This document shows positions 1-8,979 of a DNA stretch of 64,000 nt, in pieces. This DNA comes from Spirosoma terrae. GTDB taxonomy: Bacteria > Bacteroidota > Bacteroidia > Cytophagales > Spirosomataceae. The stretch spans positions 992,001 through 1,056,000 of the forward strand of contig NZ_JAAFZH010000001.1 of NCBI RefSeq assembly GCF_010435915.1. The letters run 5' to 3'. The position numbers and the translations under genes are program-made. Under the pieces are notes generated by a model, which saw nothing but the letters and a program-made list of their open reading frames with translations, did no database searches and was not told the DNA's origin. Position 1 is the stretch's first letter, and every line of letters starts with the position of its first letter.

Positions 1-1246
1 GTTTGGCTTTCAGATCGGGATAGAGAGCGGCTACCGCCCGAGAATCGCCGGAATAGAGGTAGTCGTTCCAGGCTATCAGTACATTTTGTAACGACCATTC
101 TGTGGGCCACGTAGCATGAAAAATCAGGTAATTCAGGGAGCGTTTGGCAATCGTGTATTCTGCATCGGTAGCGTAGTGAGATAGCTGATTGATAACGGCG
201 TCGCCCTCATAGGGAATCCGCTCGCGGTCGCCATCAACGTAATAACCGCTGAACGTAGTGGCTTTGATGGTATGCTTACAGAGATCCCAGATTTGATTCA
301 GGGTCGAGTCTGAGCTACTGAACGTAGTGGCCTGGTCATCGAATGGGTAATTGACCGTTTGCCGGACGATGTGATCAATACGGGCGGTATTTGGTAAATC
401 CAATTCAACGTAGCGAAACGGGAGCACTTCGCCTATATAATCGGGCATCAAAATCGCTTTGGGACCCGTGTTACGTTTGTCGGGCCTGAACTGAACGGCA
501 TAGCGATGGACTCCCTTCTGTAAGGGAACTAGAATCCGGCGATACCGCAACGTACCAGCGGGTTTTGTATTAACATGCCCATCCGCCGTAACGGCTTCGC
601 CAACGTGCAGCACCAGCGTATCGCGGTCCGATTGGGTGCTGGCCGTTACGTAGAACTGGCCGAAGGCGTCTTTCTCGAAGTCATATAGCATCCGGTTCTT
701 GCTCAGTGTACGCTGTGAATGAGGAGCTTCTTCTGTTTTGACGAGCGGATAGTAGGGCGTTTCGTAATCGGCCAGTTTAGGAGCTGTACGGAATGCCTTC
801 GGAGCCGAAAAGTCACTTTCCTGATTCTGATCGTCCCAGATTTTTACTTTCCAGAAATAAATTCGGTCGGGGTCCAGCACGGGCGGAATCAGGATGCTAT
901 TACTTCGACTACTTACCATCTTCCCCGAATCCCAGAAATCGCCTACGTTTTCGGCACAGTTCTTTTTTGATGTGCTGACAATCAATCGAAAAGCGGTTTG
1001 GCGGCTATTGGCTCGCTTATCAGGATTGATCCAGCTAAATGACGGATGAGCACTACGTATCAGGGCCAGCTGGCCGTTAAAATGCGTTGAATCGGCGGCA
1101 TCGAGGGTTAGATTCGTTAAAAAGCCATTGCTCCAAACGTTATCAGTGTGAAGCAGTAAGTCGGTACGTAGTGATGTTGGCGGGACAGCCTGAGCCAAAG
1201 CCGTTAGACTGGACAAGAGCAGTACACAAAAGAAAGAATATCGCAT
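1..1246 (-). CDS. Secreted alpha-L-rhamnosidase, GH78 (partial, 3' end outside window)
   Basis: The reading frame runs from an ATG at 1244-1246 on the minus strand past the left edge without a stop, so about 415 N-terminal residues are seen. It opens with a signal peptide (MRYSFFCVLLLSSLTALAQA). An N-terminal beta-sandwich of the bacterial rhamnosidase type follows (LRTDLLLHTDNVWSNG; FYWKVKIWDD), then a motif typical of the GH78 catalytic domain, DGDRERIPYEGD, around residues 350-362. The family removes terminal alpha-L-rhamnose from plant glycosides and pectic side chains, and the signal peptide places it in the periplasm or outside. The C-terminal half of the catalytic domain is missing from view. 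A second, different GH78 gene lies near 27.7 kb. Confidence 0.85.
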   Translation of the reverse strand, partial: MRYSFFCVLLLSSLTALAQAVPPTSLRTDLLLHTDNVWSNGFLTNLTLDAADSTHFNGQLALIRSAHPSFSWINPDKRANSRQTAFRLIVSTSKKNCAENVGDFWDSGKMVSSRSNSILIPPVLDPDRIYFWKVKIWDDQNQESDFSAPKAFRTAPKLADYETPYYPLVKTEEAPHSQRTLSKNRMLYDFEKDAFGQFYVTASTQSDRDTLVLHVGEAVTADGHVNTKPAGTLRYRRILVPLQKGVHRYAVQFRPDKRNTGPKAILMPDYIGEVLPFRYVELDLPNTARIDHIVRQTVNYPFDDQATTFSSSDSTLNQIWDLCKHTIKATTFSGYYVDGDRERIPYEGDAVINQLSHYATDAEYTIAKRSLNYLIFHATWPTEWSLQNVLIAWNDYLYSGDSRAVAALYPDLKAK

Positions 1247-1404
1247 GAAGGTTTTTTGATGTCTATGAGTTAGTGTACAGGCTTTCCTGGCTTTTATACA
1301 ATCAGTTGAATCGGGCTACGATCCATACTGATCCAGTATAAGATCGCCAGTTGATACGTAGAAGGGTGTTCAACCATTTTTTTAATCACGGTGGCCATGG
1401 ACAC

Positions 1405-1502
1405 GAGTTTGTTACAGACAGCATCCTGCTATCTGTGTTTCCGAACGGCCTTGTTAGTTGCTCTCGCAACACAGACAGCAGGATGCTGTCTGTGACAAAC
1501 TC
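1405..1502. repeat. Long inverted repeat with nested palindromes
   Basis: Arms at 1405-1439 and about 1468-1502 are 35 nt each and differ at two positions, both compatible with G-U pairing. The roughly 28-nt centre is unrelated. Each arm is itself an 11-bp palindrome around a 3-bp centre (CACAGACAGCA..TGCTGTCTGTG), so the locus could fold as one long hairpin or as two small ones. It is the main structure in the 1247-1684 gap between the rhamnosidase start and the metal-efflux pair. There is no T-tract, so a simple terminator is unlikely. No other structure was recognised in that gap. Confidence 0.8.
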
Positions 1503-1684
1503 ATCACTCTGGTCCGATAGAAGATAGAACTTCCGTATGTTATGGGCAGATCAATCAATTAGCAACCAAATTGGTAATGAACCTGTTGCTATACTATCGG
1601 ATCGGGGTAGGGAATTGGCTTTTACAAGTATGGCCTGTGCATTGATGTGGTGATAATGGCTGGACCGATTTTTAAGAATTGTTA

Positions 1685-2314
1685 ATGATGAATGCACTTA
1701 TTTCCGGAAGTTTAACGCTTAGCTTGCTTCACGCCCTCATTCCCAGCCACTGGTTGCCTTTCGTAACGATTGGTAAAACCGAACAATGGAGCGTTCGACA
1801 AACACTTATGGTGACGGCTCTGGCCGGATTAGCTCATACGCTGAGCACTACGTTGCTGGGGGTACTCGTAAGCCTGGCGGGCTGGCAACTGGCCGAAAGC
1901 TATCACGAATTATCGGAACGGGCTATTCCGTTGCTGTTGCTGGCGCTGGGGCTTTGGTATCTCATGCAGCATTTACGCCATCATCATGTACACGATCATA
2001 TTGATGCGGGAACGATCCGAAAGAATCGCTCATTCTCTGCGTTGCTGTTATCACTCATTGTTGCCATGTTTTTGTCGCCCTGTCTGGAGATTGAAGCTTA
2101 TTTTTTGAGTGCCGGAGCAAAAGGATGGTTTGCTGTGTTGGTCGTTGCAGCTATCTATAACGTAATAACGCTGTCTGGAATGCTGATTATGGTGATGCTT
2201 GGCCGGAAAGGACTTCAGCATATTGACGCCCACTGGTTCGAACATCGCGAAAATCTGATTACTGGCCTGACCCTGGTTGGGCTGGCTATCCTGAATTTTT
2301 TCATCGAATTCTGA
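1685..2314 (+). CDS. Polytopic membrane protein, possible metal transporter
   Basis: About 209 residues with roughly six hydrophobic segments. A central His-rich loop (HLRHHHVHDHID) and a His/Pro motif in the first helix (HALIPSHW) recall NicO/RcnA-type nickel-cobalt exporters, but the match is by eye and weak. A TTG lies at 1679; the ATG at 1685 (another at 1688) is preferred. The stop is 7 bp before the P-type ATPase, so the two are almost certainly co-transcribed, which supports a role in metal export. The cysteine in SPCLE in a later helix could bind metal. Membrane location is certain; substrate is not known. Confidence 0.7.
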   Translation: MMNALISGSLTLSLLHALIPSHWLPFVTIGKTEQWSVRQTLMVTALAGLAHTLSTTLLGVLVSLAGWQLAESYHELSERAIPLLLLALGLWYLMQHLRHHHVHDHIDAGTIRKNRSFSALLLSLIVAMFLSPCLEIEAYFLSAGAKGWFAVLVVAAIYNVITLSGMLIMVMLGRKGLQHIDAHWFEHRENLITGLTLVGLAILNFFIEF

Positions 2315-2321
2315 CGTATAC

Positions 2322-4295
2322 ATGGCACACGAACATACTCACGACGATCACGATCATACTCACGATGAAGTAGAGCTGGCTGAGGAAGGAACCGTTTCCA
2401 CAACGGAAACAACGCCCCGATCCGATACGTCAGAAACCTGGCGAACCTATGGCCCTGCCGTCAGTAGCTTGCTGTTGTTGCTGGGGGGAATTGCGCTGGA
2501 TCAGTTGGCGAGTAGCTGGTTTCGTGATCCCTGGCGGTTGATCTGGTACGTAGTGGCCTACTGGCCCGTTGGCTGGCCCGTCGTACGTCGGGCGTGGAGC
2601 GGCATCGTGAATGGTAACGTATTTACGGAGTTTTTCCTGATGAGCGTGGCTACCATTGGCGCCTTCGCTATTCGCGAATATCCGGAGGGGGTGGCTGTGA
2701 TGCTGTTCTACACCATTGGCGAATTGTTTCAGGATGCCGCTGTCCTGAAAGCACGTCGTTCCATAAAAGCCCTGCTGGACATTCGTCCTGATGAAGTAAC
2801 TCGCCTTCGGGATGGACGTACCGAAACGGTTAAAGCGGCTACGGTTCAGGTGGGCGATATGCTACAGATTAAACCCGGTGAAAAAGTAGGATTGGATGGT
2901 ACGTTACGTTCCGAGAGCGGTACGTTCGATACGGCTGCGCTGACGGGCGAAAGCGTACCTCGCACCATCCGAAAAGGCGAGACTGTACTGGCGGGTATGA
3001 TCAATCGGCAATCGTTGGTCGATATGGAGGTAACAACGCCTTATCAGGATTCCAAGCTTTCCCGAATTCTTAAACTGGTTCAGCAGGCAACGGGTCGAAA
3101 AGCCCAGACACAGGAGTTTATTGCGCGATTTGCGAAAATCTACACCCCGATCATCTGTCTGTTGGCGCTGTTGATCACCGTAGTACCTTACTTTTTTGTA
3201 GATGATTACCAATTTTCTGACTGGTTGTATCGGGGGCTGGTGTTTCTGGTTATTGGTTGTCCGTGTGCCTTGGTGATTTCCATTCCGCTGGGCTATTTCG
3301 GTGGCATTGGCGCGGCTTCCCGTCAGGGTATTCTGGTGAAAGGATCGGTTTTTCTGGATCTTATGACGCAGTTGAAAACGGTTGTCATGGACAAAACTGG
3401 TACGTTGACCAAAGGTGTGTTTAAGGTTCAGGAGGTTAAACCGATCAATCTGGACGTAGCGCAACTGGCTCAACTTACGGCCGCTTTAGAAAGCAAATCG
3501 ACCCATCCGGTGGCGACGGCTATTCTGGCTTACGCAGGCGACGGTTATCAATCCATTGCTGTGCAGAATGTCGAGGAAATTCCGGGTCACGGTCTGAAGG
3601 GGCAGGTGGCTGGAAAAACAATGCTGGCGGGCAATGGTAAACTGTTACGTAAATTCAACGTAGCGTTTGATGAAGCGCTTACTCAGATTCCATATACGAT
3701 TGTGCTGACAGCAATTGACGGTCAGTTTTCGGGCTATTTTATCATTGCCGATGAAGTAAAACCCGATGCCGCTGCGGCCATAAAACGTATCAAAGCAGAA
3801 GGAATTCGTACGGTTATGTTATCGGGCGATAAAACGGCTGTGGTGGAGGCTGTGGCCCGTCAGGTTGGTGTGGATGAATGGCATGGCGATTTATTGCCCG
3901 AAGATAAAGTGCAGCAGGTAGAACGCCTGAAAGCCGATATGGCATCGAATCCGAAAGCCAGGCTTGCCTTTGTTGGTGATGGTGTTAACGATGCGCCCGT
4001 TGTGGCCTTAGCCGATGTGGGTATGGCTATGGGCGGACTGGGATCGGATGCTACCATCGAAACCGCCGATGTAATTATTCAGAATGACGAACCGGCTAAA
4101 ATCGCCACGGCTATTGACATTGGCCGGGCTACGCGCCGGATCGTCTGGCAAAACATTACGTTATCGCTGGTTGTCAAAGGCATTGTTTTACTATTGGGCG
4201 CTGGCGGGATTGCTACGATGTGGGAGGCTGTTTTCGCTGATGTAGGAGTAGCCATGCTGGCTATCCTGAATGCCGTTCGTGTACAAAATCAGTAG
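2322..4295 (+). CDS. Heavy-metal translocating P1B-type ATPase (Zn/Cd type)
   Basis: A 657-residue metal-efflux pump. The N-terminus is a short His/Asp-rich tail (MAHEHTHDDHDHTHDE) rather than the usual CxxC metal-binding domain. Visible motifs are TGES at 208-211 (actuator), the transmembrane metal site CPC at 313-315, the phosphorylated aspartate of DKTGT at 357, the HP motif in STHPVA, and GDGVNDAP from 552. The CPC motif and His-rich tail fit Zn2+/Cd2+/Co2+ export (ZntA/CadA-like) better than copper export, but specificity is inferred. It follows the membrane protein by 7 bp. Its TAG stop at 4293-4295 falls inside the left arm of the inverted repeat at 4291-4370. Confidence 0.93.
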   Translation: MAHEHTHDDHDHTHDEVELAEEGTVSTTETTPRSDTSETWRTYGPAVSSLLLLLGGIALDQLASSWFRDPWRLIWYVVAYWPVGWPVVRRAWSGIVNGNVFTEFFLMSVATIGAFAIREYPEGVAVMLFYTIGELFQDAAVLKARRSIKALLDIRPDEVTRLRDGRTETVKAATVQVGDMLQIKPGEKVGLDGTLRSESGTFDTAALTGESVPRTIRKGETVLAGMINRQSLVDMEVTTPYQDSKLSRILKLVQQATGRKAQTQEFIARFAKIYTPIICLLALLITVVPYFFVDDYQFSDWLYRGLVFLVIGCPCALVISIPLGYFGGIGAASRQGILVKGSVFLDLMTQLKTVVMDKTGTLTKGVFKVQEVKPINLDVAQLAQLTAALESKSTHPVATAILAYAGDGYQSIAVQNVEEIPGHGLKGQVAGKTMLAGNGKLLRKFNVAFDEALTQIPYTIVLTAIDGQFSGYFIIADEVKPDAAAAIKRIKAEGIRTVMLSGDKTAVVEAVARQVGVDEWHGDLLPEDKVQQVERLKADMASNPKARLAFVGDGVNDAPVVALADVGMAMGGLGSDATIETADVIIQNDEPAKIATAIDIGRATRRIVWQNITLSLVVKGIVLLLGAGGIATMWEAVFADVGVAMLAILNAVRVQNQ

Positions 4296-4370
4296 CCTGG
4301 ACGTCCTCGTCCGGGAGACTGATATCCAGGATACACTGTTTCTCTCCCGGACGAGGACGTCCAGGTTACT
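4291..4370. repeat. Inverted repeat, GCCTGGACGTCC family, copy A
   Basis: Arms 4291-4318 and 4343-4370 (28 nt) match at 27 positions, separated by 24 nt. The arm core is GCCTGGACGTCCTCGTCCGG. The same core with one change recurs at 5221-5293, so this is a dispersed element rather than chance. The stop codon of the P-type ATPase (TAG, left arm) and of the convergent GH16 gene (TAA, right arm) both lie inside the arms. There is no T-tract; it may still act as a bidirectional 3'-end hairpin. Confidence 0.85.
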
Positions 4371-5211
4371 GTTGATAAACGCGTACGTAATCGACTTCGA
4401 ATCGAGTAGGAAAGTGGGTTTTGGCAGGATCGCCACCGTTATCGCCACCAATCGCCAGGTTCAATAATACGTAGTGCGGTTGCCGAAATGGGTTTGTATC
4501 GCTTCCATTCTGATTCGTTGTTTCTGTCAATAACACCTGGTTAAGTAGTTGATCATCAACGTACAGACGGATAGCTGTTTCGTCCCAATCCATCCGCCAG
4601 ACGTGGAATTTTTTCGCCCACTCGGGATCGTTGAATGAAGGGATGAGTTTCTTCGTGGAGCGCCACTCGGCCTTGAACCGTTGGTTGGTGGCCCAGGCTA
4701 CGTTAGCGAGCAACATGTTCCGGTAATATTCCATGATGTCGATTTCGCCGTTGGACGGCCATTCCCCTTCGACGCCCAACGTCCAGAAAGCAGGCCACAG
4801 ACCGGGGCTGGTGTCGATGCGTCCGCGCATCTCAAATCGGCCGTATTGCCAGCTATGGAGCCCTTCTGTTTTCAGGCTGGCTGCCGTATAGTCGATAGTA
4901 GGGCGGCTGGTTTTCCAGTCGGTGCTAGTGGCCTGATACGTTGGATTTGGTTGTTGCTCCCGTCTGCCTTCAATAATCAGCAGACCATTTTCACAGCGTG
5001 CGTTCTGGGATTGATACCATTGCAGTTCATGATTGCGGACAAAGCCGCTCTCAAATACCCAGTTCTTAGCATCAGGCGCCCCGTTTGTATTGAATTCATC
5101 GGCCCAGACAAGTTTCCAGCCTGCATCCGATTTCGGGGTTGATGGTTGCTGACCATGTCCCGCCAAACTAGACAGGAGAGAAGCAGCTAGTAATAATCCT
5201 GAACGTAGCAT
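4366..5211 (-). CDS. Secreted GH16 beta-glucanase (laminarinase/licheninase-like)
   Basis: A 281-residue protein with a signal peptide (MLRSGLLLAASLLSSLAGHG). The GH16 fold starts at LVWADEFN near residue 34. The catalytic motif is GEIDIMEYY: nucleophile E156, D158 and acid/base E161. Aromatic sugar-binding stretches surround it (WPAFWTLG), and the C-terminal strand FEVDYVRVYQQ is typical. GH16 enzymes cut beta-1,3 or mixed beta-1,3/1,4-glucans. The length is that of a bare catalytic domain, with no carbohydrate-binding module. It lies downstream of the DUF1080 and PQQ-dehydrogenase genes on the same strand and has an inverted-repeat copy on each side. Confidence 0.92.
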   Translation of the reverse strand: MLRSGLLLAASLLSSLAGHGQQPSTPKSDAGWKLVWADEFNTNGAPDAKNWVFESGFVRNHELQWYQSQNARCENGLLIIEGRREQQPNPTYQATSTDWKTSRPTIDYTAASLKTEGLHSWQYGRFEMRGRIDTSPGLWPAFWTLGVEGEWPSNGEIDIMEYYRNMLLANVAWATNQRFKAEWRSTKKLIPSFNDPEWAKKFHVWRMDWDETAIRLYVDDQLLNQVLLTETTNQNGSDTNPFRQPHYVLLNLAIGGDNGGDPAKTHFPTRFEVDYVRVYQQ

Positions 5212-5220
5212 GATGTAGTT

Positions 5221-5293
5221 GTAGCCTGGACGTCCACGTCCGGGAGCCTAATGCTAAATTTATGACTTACCCGGACGTGGACGTCCAGGCTAC
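5221..5293. repeat. Inverted repeat, GCCTGGACGTCC family, copy B
   Basis: Arms 5221-5244 and 5270-5293 are perfect over 24 nt with a 25-nt AT-rich centre. The arm differs from copy A (4291-4370) at one central base (A for T). It lies between the DUF1080 stop and the GH16 start, 10 bp upstream of the GH16 ATG on the minus strand, so it could influence read-through into the GH16 gene. Confidence 0.85.
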
Positions 5294-5296
5294 TGG

Positions 5297-6127
5297 CTAC
5301 TTTCTGGTTTGTAGCTGACGTAGCACAGCCGCTAGTTGCTTAGGCTTGTTCATATAGGGCGACAAATCGAATAGCGAAACACGCCGAAACTCAACGGGAT
5401 GACTTTCGCTTTGCAGCGAGATGTAGCCTTCCTTGATCAATTGGCCATCTTTTTTCACGGCTGGATCGACGTGAATGACGTTACCACCACCGATTTGAGG
5501 TTTGGTATAGGTCAACACCGTATCGCCCTCAACAATGTGCTTAACCAGCGAGTCGCCAAGGACCAGCGCTTCGGCATGAACCCATTGGGCGCCAGCGTAG
5601 GTTTTGGAGTTCGAATCGATACAGTGCGGGGTAAACAGTTTCCCGTCCAGTACTACATTCGTACCGGGCGTACACAGGTTGGCGGTGTGACGTTCGTGTT
5701 TGCCATCGCCACCTAGTAACTGCATTTCCAGCGAAATCGGAAAGTCTTGTTGTAGGCCCATGGTTTTGGGGTCTTGGCCGTGGAGCATCGCCCCGCTGTT
5801 ACGTATGGCCCAGCCGGGGCCTCCTTTTACCTGATCGCCAACAAACCGGTACTCTACTACCAGCAAATAGGCCGAAAACGGTTTTTTGTAAAAGATATGG
5901 CCGTATTGCTCATCAAACGCCTGGTACTGATCGTAACGAACAACAAGCTTTTTGTCTTCAACCCGGAACGTATTACCATAGTTGTCGTTGAGCGGATGGC
6001 CCGTTATTTTGATGGCCCAGTCTTTCAGATCTTTACCATTGAACAGTTCGATCCATTTGCCTTTCGATTGAGCCTGACAAAGAGTGCTGATGAGCAGAAA
6101 AGATACCAGTAATAGGAGTTGTCGCAT
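5297..6127 (-). CDS. Secreted DUF1080 protein, 3-keto-disaccharide hydrolase family
   Basis: A 276-residue protein starting at the ATG at 6125-6127, which gives a clean signal peptide (MRQLLLLVSFLLISTLCQAQ). More upstream in-frame starts would bury it. The mature protein begins with WIELFNGKDLKDW, the hallmark of DUF1080, a concanavalin-like family some of whose members hydrolyse 3-keto-glycosides. Other family-like stretches are GPGWAIRNSGAMLHGQ and EGYISLQSESHPVEFRRV. It is 83 bp downstream of the PQQ-dehydrogenase gene and 85 bp upstream of GH16 on the same strand. A role in sugar breakdown after oxidation is likely; the precise substrate is unknown. Confidence 0.9.
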   Translation of the reverse strand: MRQLLLLVSFLLISTLCQAQSKGKWIELFNGKDLKDWAIKITGHPLNDNYGNTFRVEDKKLVVRYDQYQAFDEQYGHIFYKKPFSAYLLVVEYRFVGDQVKGGPGWAIRNSGAMLHGQDPKTMGLQQDFPISLEMQLLGGDGKHERHTANLCTPGTNVVLDGKLFTPHCIDSNSKTYAGAQWVHAEALVLGDSLVKHIVEGDTVLTYTKPQIGGGNVIHVDPAVKKDGQLIKEGYISLQSESHPVEFRRVSLFDLSPYMNKPKQLAAVLRQLQTRK

Positions 6128-6210
6128 AGTTAGATAAATTGATAGAACGCCGATTTTATGATTGATGAAGATCATATATATCATAACCATCTGCGTTCTA
6201 TTGTTGTCAT

Positions 6211-8979
6211 TTACTTGCCGGTCGCTGGCGTTTTAGCGGAGGACGTAACGTTTTGATTTCCAAATACAATGTATTCTAAGCTAAACAAGTCCCGATTCGG
6301 GGTTTCTGGCTTGACGAATACAAAATACAGATCGTGCTGACCGCCCGGATTCTGGATTGGGGTGCTTATTTCCTTGTAATTTTTCCATTCGCCGGTTGCG
6401 GTATAGGCTAATGTACTGATTACTGGTCCAGTTGGTGAATCGGTATGCACCTCGATTGTTGCGTTTTTGTCTTTCGATGAATAAAGATAGGTTAGTTGAT
6501 CAATACCTTTCAGATCAATATTCTTCAGGACGAAATACGACTGATTATGAATGCTGCCGAGCCGTTTCTCCTGCCGGGTCACGTTGTGCAGCACGTCGGC
6601 TTCGCTACCCAGAACTTTCGTTGGACGTAGTACCAATAGGTCAGTTTTAGTTAAAGCCAGCTGAGTTTTCGGTTTGCCAGTTGGCGGTACCAGTGAGCCT
6701 TTGTCGGTGTAGGAGGCTGTCAATACGTAGCGTCCAAGCTGTTCTTTGCCAACGTGTTGATTGAGTGTTACGTTACCTTGTTGTGGCAGGCGGTTCTCAA
6801 CTGGTTCGTTCCCAACCGACAGAATATATTTCACCATTTCAGTCGCTTCCTCGCGGGATAGCTGCGGGTGGGCGCTCATCGCGTGTTCGCCCCAGACGCC
6901 CCCACCGCCAATGATGATCTTGTTGGCTAGTTTGGCGGTAGCTGTTTTATCGTCGCGGTAGCGGTTGGCCACTTCCGTAAACGCCGGGCCGACCGATTTG
7001 GCGGCCAGCTGGTGACAGGCTTTACAATCAGAGCCAGCAATCAGATTTTTGCCCAAACTAAACGTCGAGGTCAACTGCTGGTGGCCCATCTGCGGTTCCG
7101 GATTGACTTTAGGAATGTAGTTGAGTACGACCTTTACGTTCTTCTTGTCGATGGGTTTATCTTCTTTATCGCTGACCTGTACAGTATACGCAAACGGGGT
7201 CGATTTAGGAGAAAAGAACGTGCGGTTTTGGCCCGTCTGGATCGATACTTGTGGCGCTGTGTTACCCACTTTAATGGTTACGGCATCGGTACTCGATTTG
7301 CCGTGCTGGTCTGTTACAGTCAATGTTGCCTTATAGATCCCGTTTTTGCGGAATGTATGCGTTGGATTCGCTTCCGTCGACGTAGCGGTGTTTCCGTCAA
7401 AACGCCATGCGTAGGTCAGTTTATCGCCTTTGTCGAAATCCTGGCTTTTGTCGCCGGTAAACGCTACGGTTAAGGGTGCCAGACCAATCGTATCGGTGGC
7501 AATGGCGTTGGCGACTGGGGCGCGGTTTCCGCCGTTGAAATCAATTCGGACCAGACGCGCATCTTCATTATCAATGCCGTAAACTGAGCCGTATTCCAGC
7601 ATATAAACGCTGCCATCCGGGCCTATTTCCATATCGACCGGGCGACGAAAATCGCCGGTTTTCGGCATGAATGGCTCCATCGACTGACAGTTTTGCTGCT
7701 CATCCAGGCGTAATGCGTACACCCAGTTTCGCATCCAGTCATACACAAATACGGCTTTGTCGTAGTAAGCAGGCAGTTTAGTTGTTGATTGCAGATTAGC
7801 ATCGTAGTGGTACACTGGTCCACCCATAGCGCAGCGCCCGCCAACGCCCAGTTCCGGAAATTCTTCCGATTTGTTGTAGGGATACCAAATCATGGGTTTT
7901 TGGGCGGGGGGCAAGTTTTTGATGCCTGTGTTGTTGGGCGAATTGTTTACAGGTGCGTCCACATCGAACAAGGGGCCAACGGCTTTCGTGGCAAAATCGT
8001 ATTGATGATACGGCTTGCTATCGCCCACGAAATAAGGCCAGCCGTAGTTACCTGCTTTCTTAGCCTGATTAAATTCGTCGTAGCCGCGTGGGCCCTGCTT
8101 CCCATCTGTACCAGCATCGGGCCCAATTTCGCCCCAATATAAAATCGACGTAGTGGGGTCGACCGAAATCCGATACGGGTTCCGGCAGCCCATTACGTAT
8201 ATTTCGGGCCGGGTTCCGGCGGTGCCTTTGGGGAAAAGATTTCCTTCAGGAATCGTGTATGACCCGTCGGGTTCGACATGAATTCGTAAGATTTTTCCGC
8301 GTAGATCGTTTGGGTTTCCAGCCGACCGTTGCGCATCGAATGTTAAGCGGCCACTACGTTCGTCGATGGGTGCGTGACCCGATGATTCAAATGGAACCGT
8401 ATTGTCGCCCGTAGAAATAAATAGGTTGCCGTGCGCATCCCAGGCCATAGAGCCGCCTGTATGCGCACTGACTTCCAGATCGATTGGAAATTCGATAATA
8501 GCTTTTTCACTGGCTACGTCCAGCGTATTGTCGTCATTCATAATGAATCGGGCAATACGTTGTTTCGTTTGTTCTTTGTCCTGAACCGTGTAGAAGAAAT
8601 ACAGGTAGTGGTTTTGGTTGAAATTAGGGTCGATGGTCATGCCCAACAGGCCGTTGAGGTATTTATCGATGGCTTTGGCCGGAAAGTCGTACAACAGCCG
8701 TGTTTTCTTCGAAACAGGGTCGTAGAGGTAGAACTTGCCTGCTCGTTCCACAAAAAACACCCGACCATCCGGCGCAACGGCCAGCTCCATTGGCTCATTA
8801 AGATCGTTGGACAGAATGGTTTTGGTGAAGCGATTTTCTTCGGGGCGGTTCAGCGTATCGGCGAACGCTGATGCTGGATTGGTCGCTGGTTGACGTTGCG
8901 GTATCCAGTCGGTAGGCGTAGTTGTTAGTCCAAGCCAAAGCCCGAGTGATAGACTGTATTTGATGAAAGGAATGAACAT
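6211..8979 (-). CDS. PQQ-type sugar dehydrogenase fused to PKD and cytochrome c domains
   Basis: A 922-residue exported protein. After an N-terminal hydrophobic segment, residues about 50-490 form a glucose/sorbosone-dehydrogenase beta-propeller (MELAVAPDGRVFFVERAG; GLLGMTIDPNF; GNYGWPYFVGD). A PKD domain follows (about 495-585; APLTVAFTGDKSQDFD), then a cytochrome c domain with haem motif CKACH at C652-C655-H656 and a probable axial Met in EHAMSAHP. The C-terminal 200 residues look like a carbohydrate-binding beta-sandwich (ATIEVHTDSPTGPVIST). The family oxidises sugars with PQQ and can pass electrons to the attached haem. It is first in a run with the DUF1080 and GH16 genes, so sugar oxidation coupled to respiration is the likely job. 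Confidence 0.9.
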   Translation of the reverse strand: MFIPFIKYSLSLGLWLGLTTTPTDWIPQRQPATNPASAFADTLNRPEENRFTKTILSNDLNEPMELAVAPDGRVFFVERAGKFYLYDPVSKKTRLLYDFPAKAIDKYLNGLLGMTIDPNFNQNHYLYFFYTVQDKEQTKQRIARFIMNDDNTLDVASEKAIIEFPIDLEVSAHTGGSMAWDAHGNLFISTGDNTVPFESSGHAPIDERSGRLTFDAQRSAGNPNDLRGKILRIHVEPDGSYTIPEGNLFPKGTAGTRPEIYVMGCRNPYRISVDPTTSILYWGEIGPDAGTDGKQGPRGYDEFNQAKKAGNYGWPYFVGDSKPYHQYDFATKAVGPLFDVDAPVNNSPNNTGIKNLPPAQKPMIWYPYNKSEEFPELGVGGRCAMGGPVYHYDANLQSTTKLPAYYDKAVFVYDWMRNWVYALRLDEQQNCQSMEPFMPKTGDFRRPVDMEIGPDGSVYMLEYGSVYGIDNEDARLVRIDFNGGNRAPVANAIATDTIGLAPLTVAFTGDKSQDFDKGDKLTYAWRFDGNTATSTEANPTHTFRKNGIYKATLTVTDQHGKSSTDAVTIKVGNTAPQVSIQTGQNRTFFSPKSTPFAYTVQVSDKEDKPIDKKNVKVVLNYIPKVNPEPQMGHQQLTSTFSLGKNLIAGSDCKACHQLAAKSVGPAFTEVANRYRDDKTATAKLANKIIIGGGGVWGEHAMSAHPQLSREEATEMVKYILSVGNEPVENRLPQQGNVTLNQHVGKEQLGRYVLTASYTDKGSLVPPTGKPKTQLALTKTDLLVLRPTKVLGSEADVLHNVTRQEKRLGSIHNQSYFVLKNIDLKGIDQLTYLYSSKDKNATIEVHTDSPTGPVISTLAYTATGEWKNYKEISTPIQNPGGQHDLYFVFVKPETPNRDLFSLEYIVFGNQNVTSSAKTPATGK

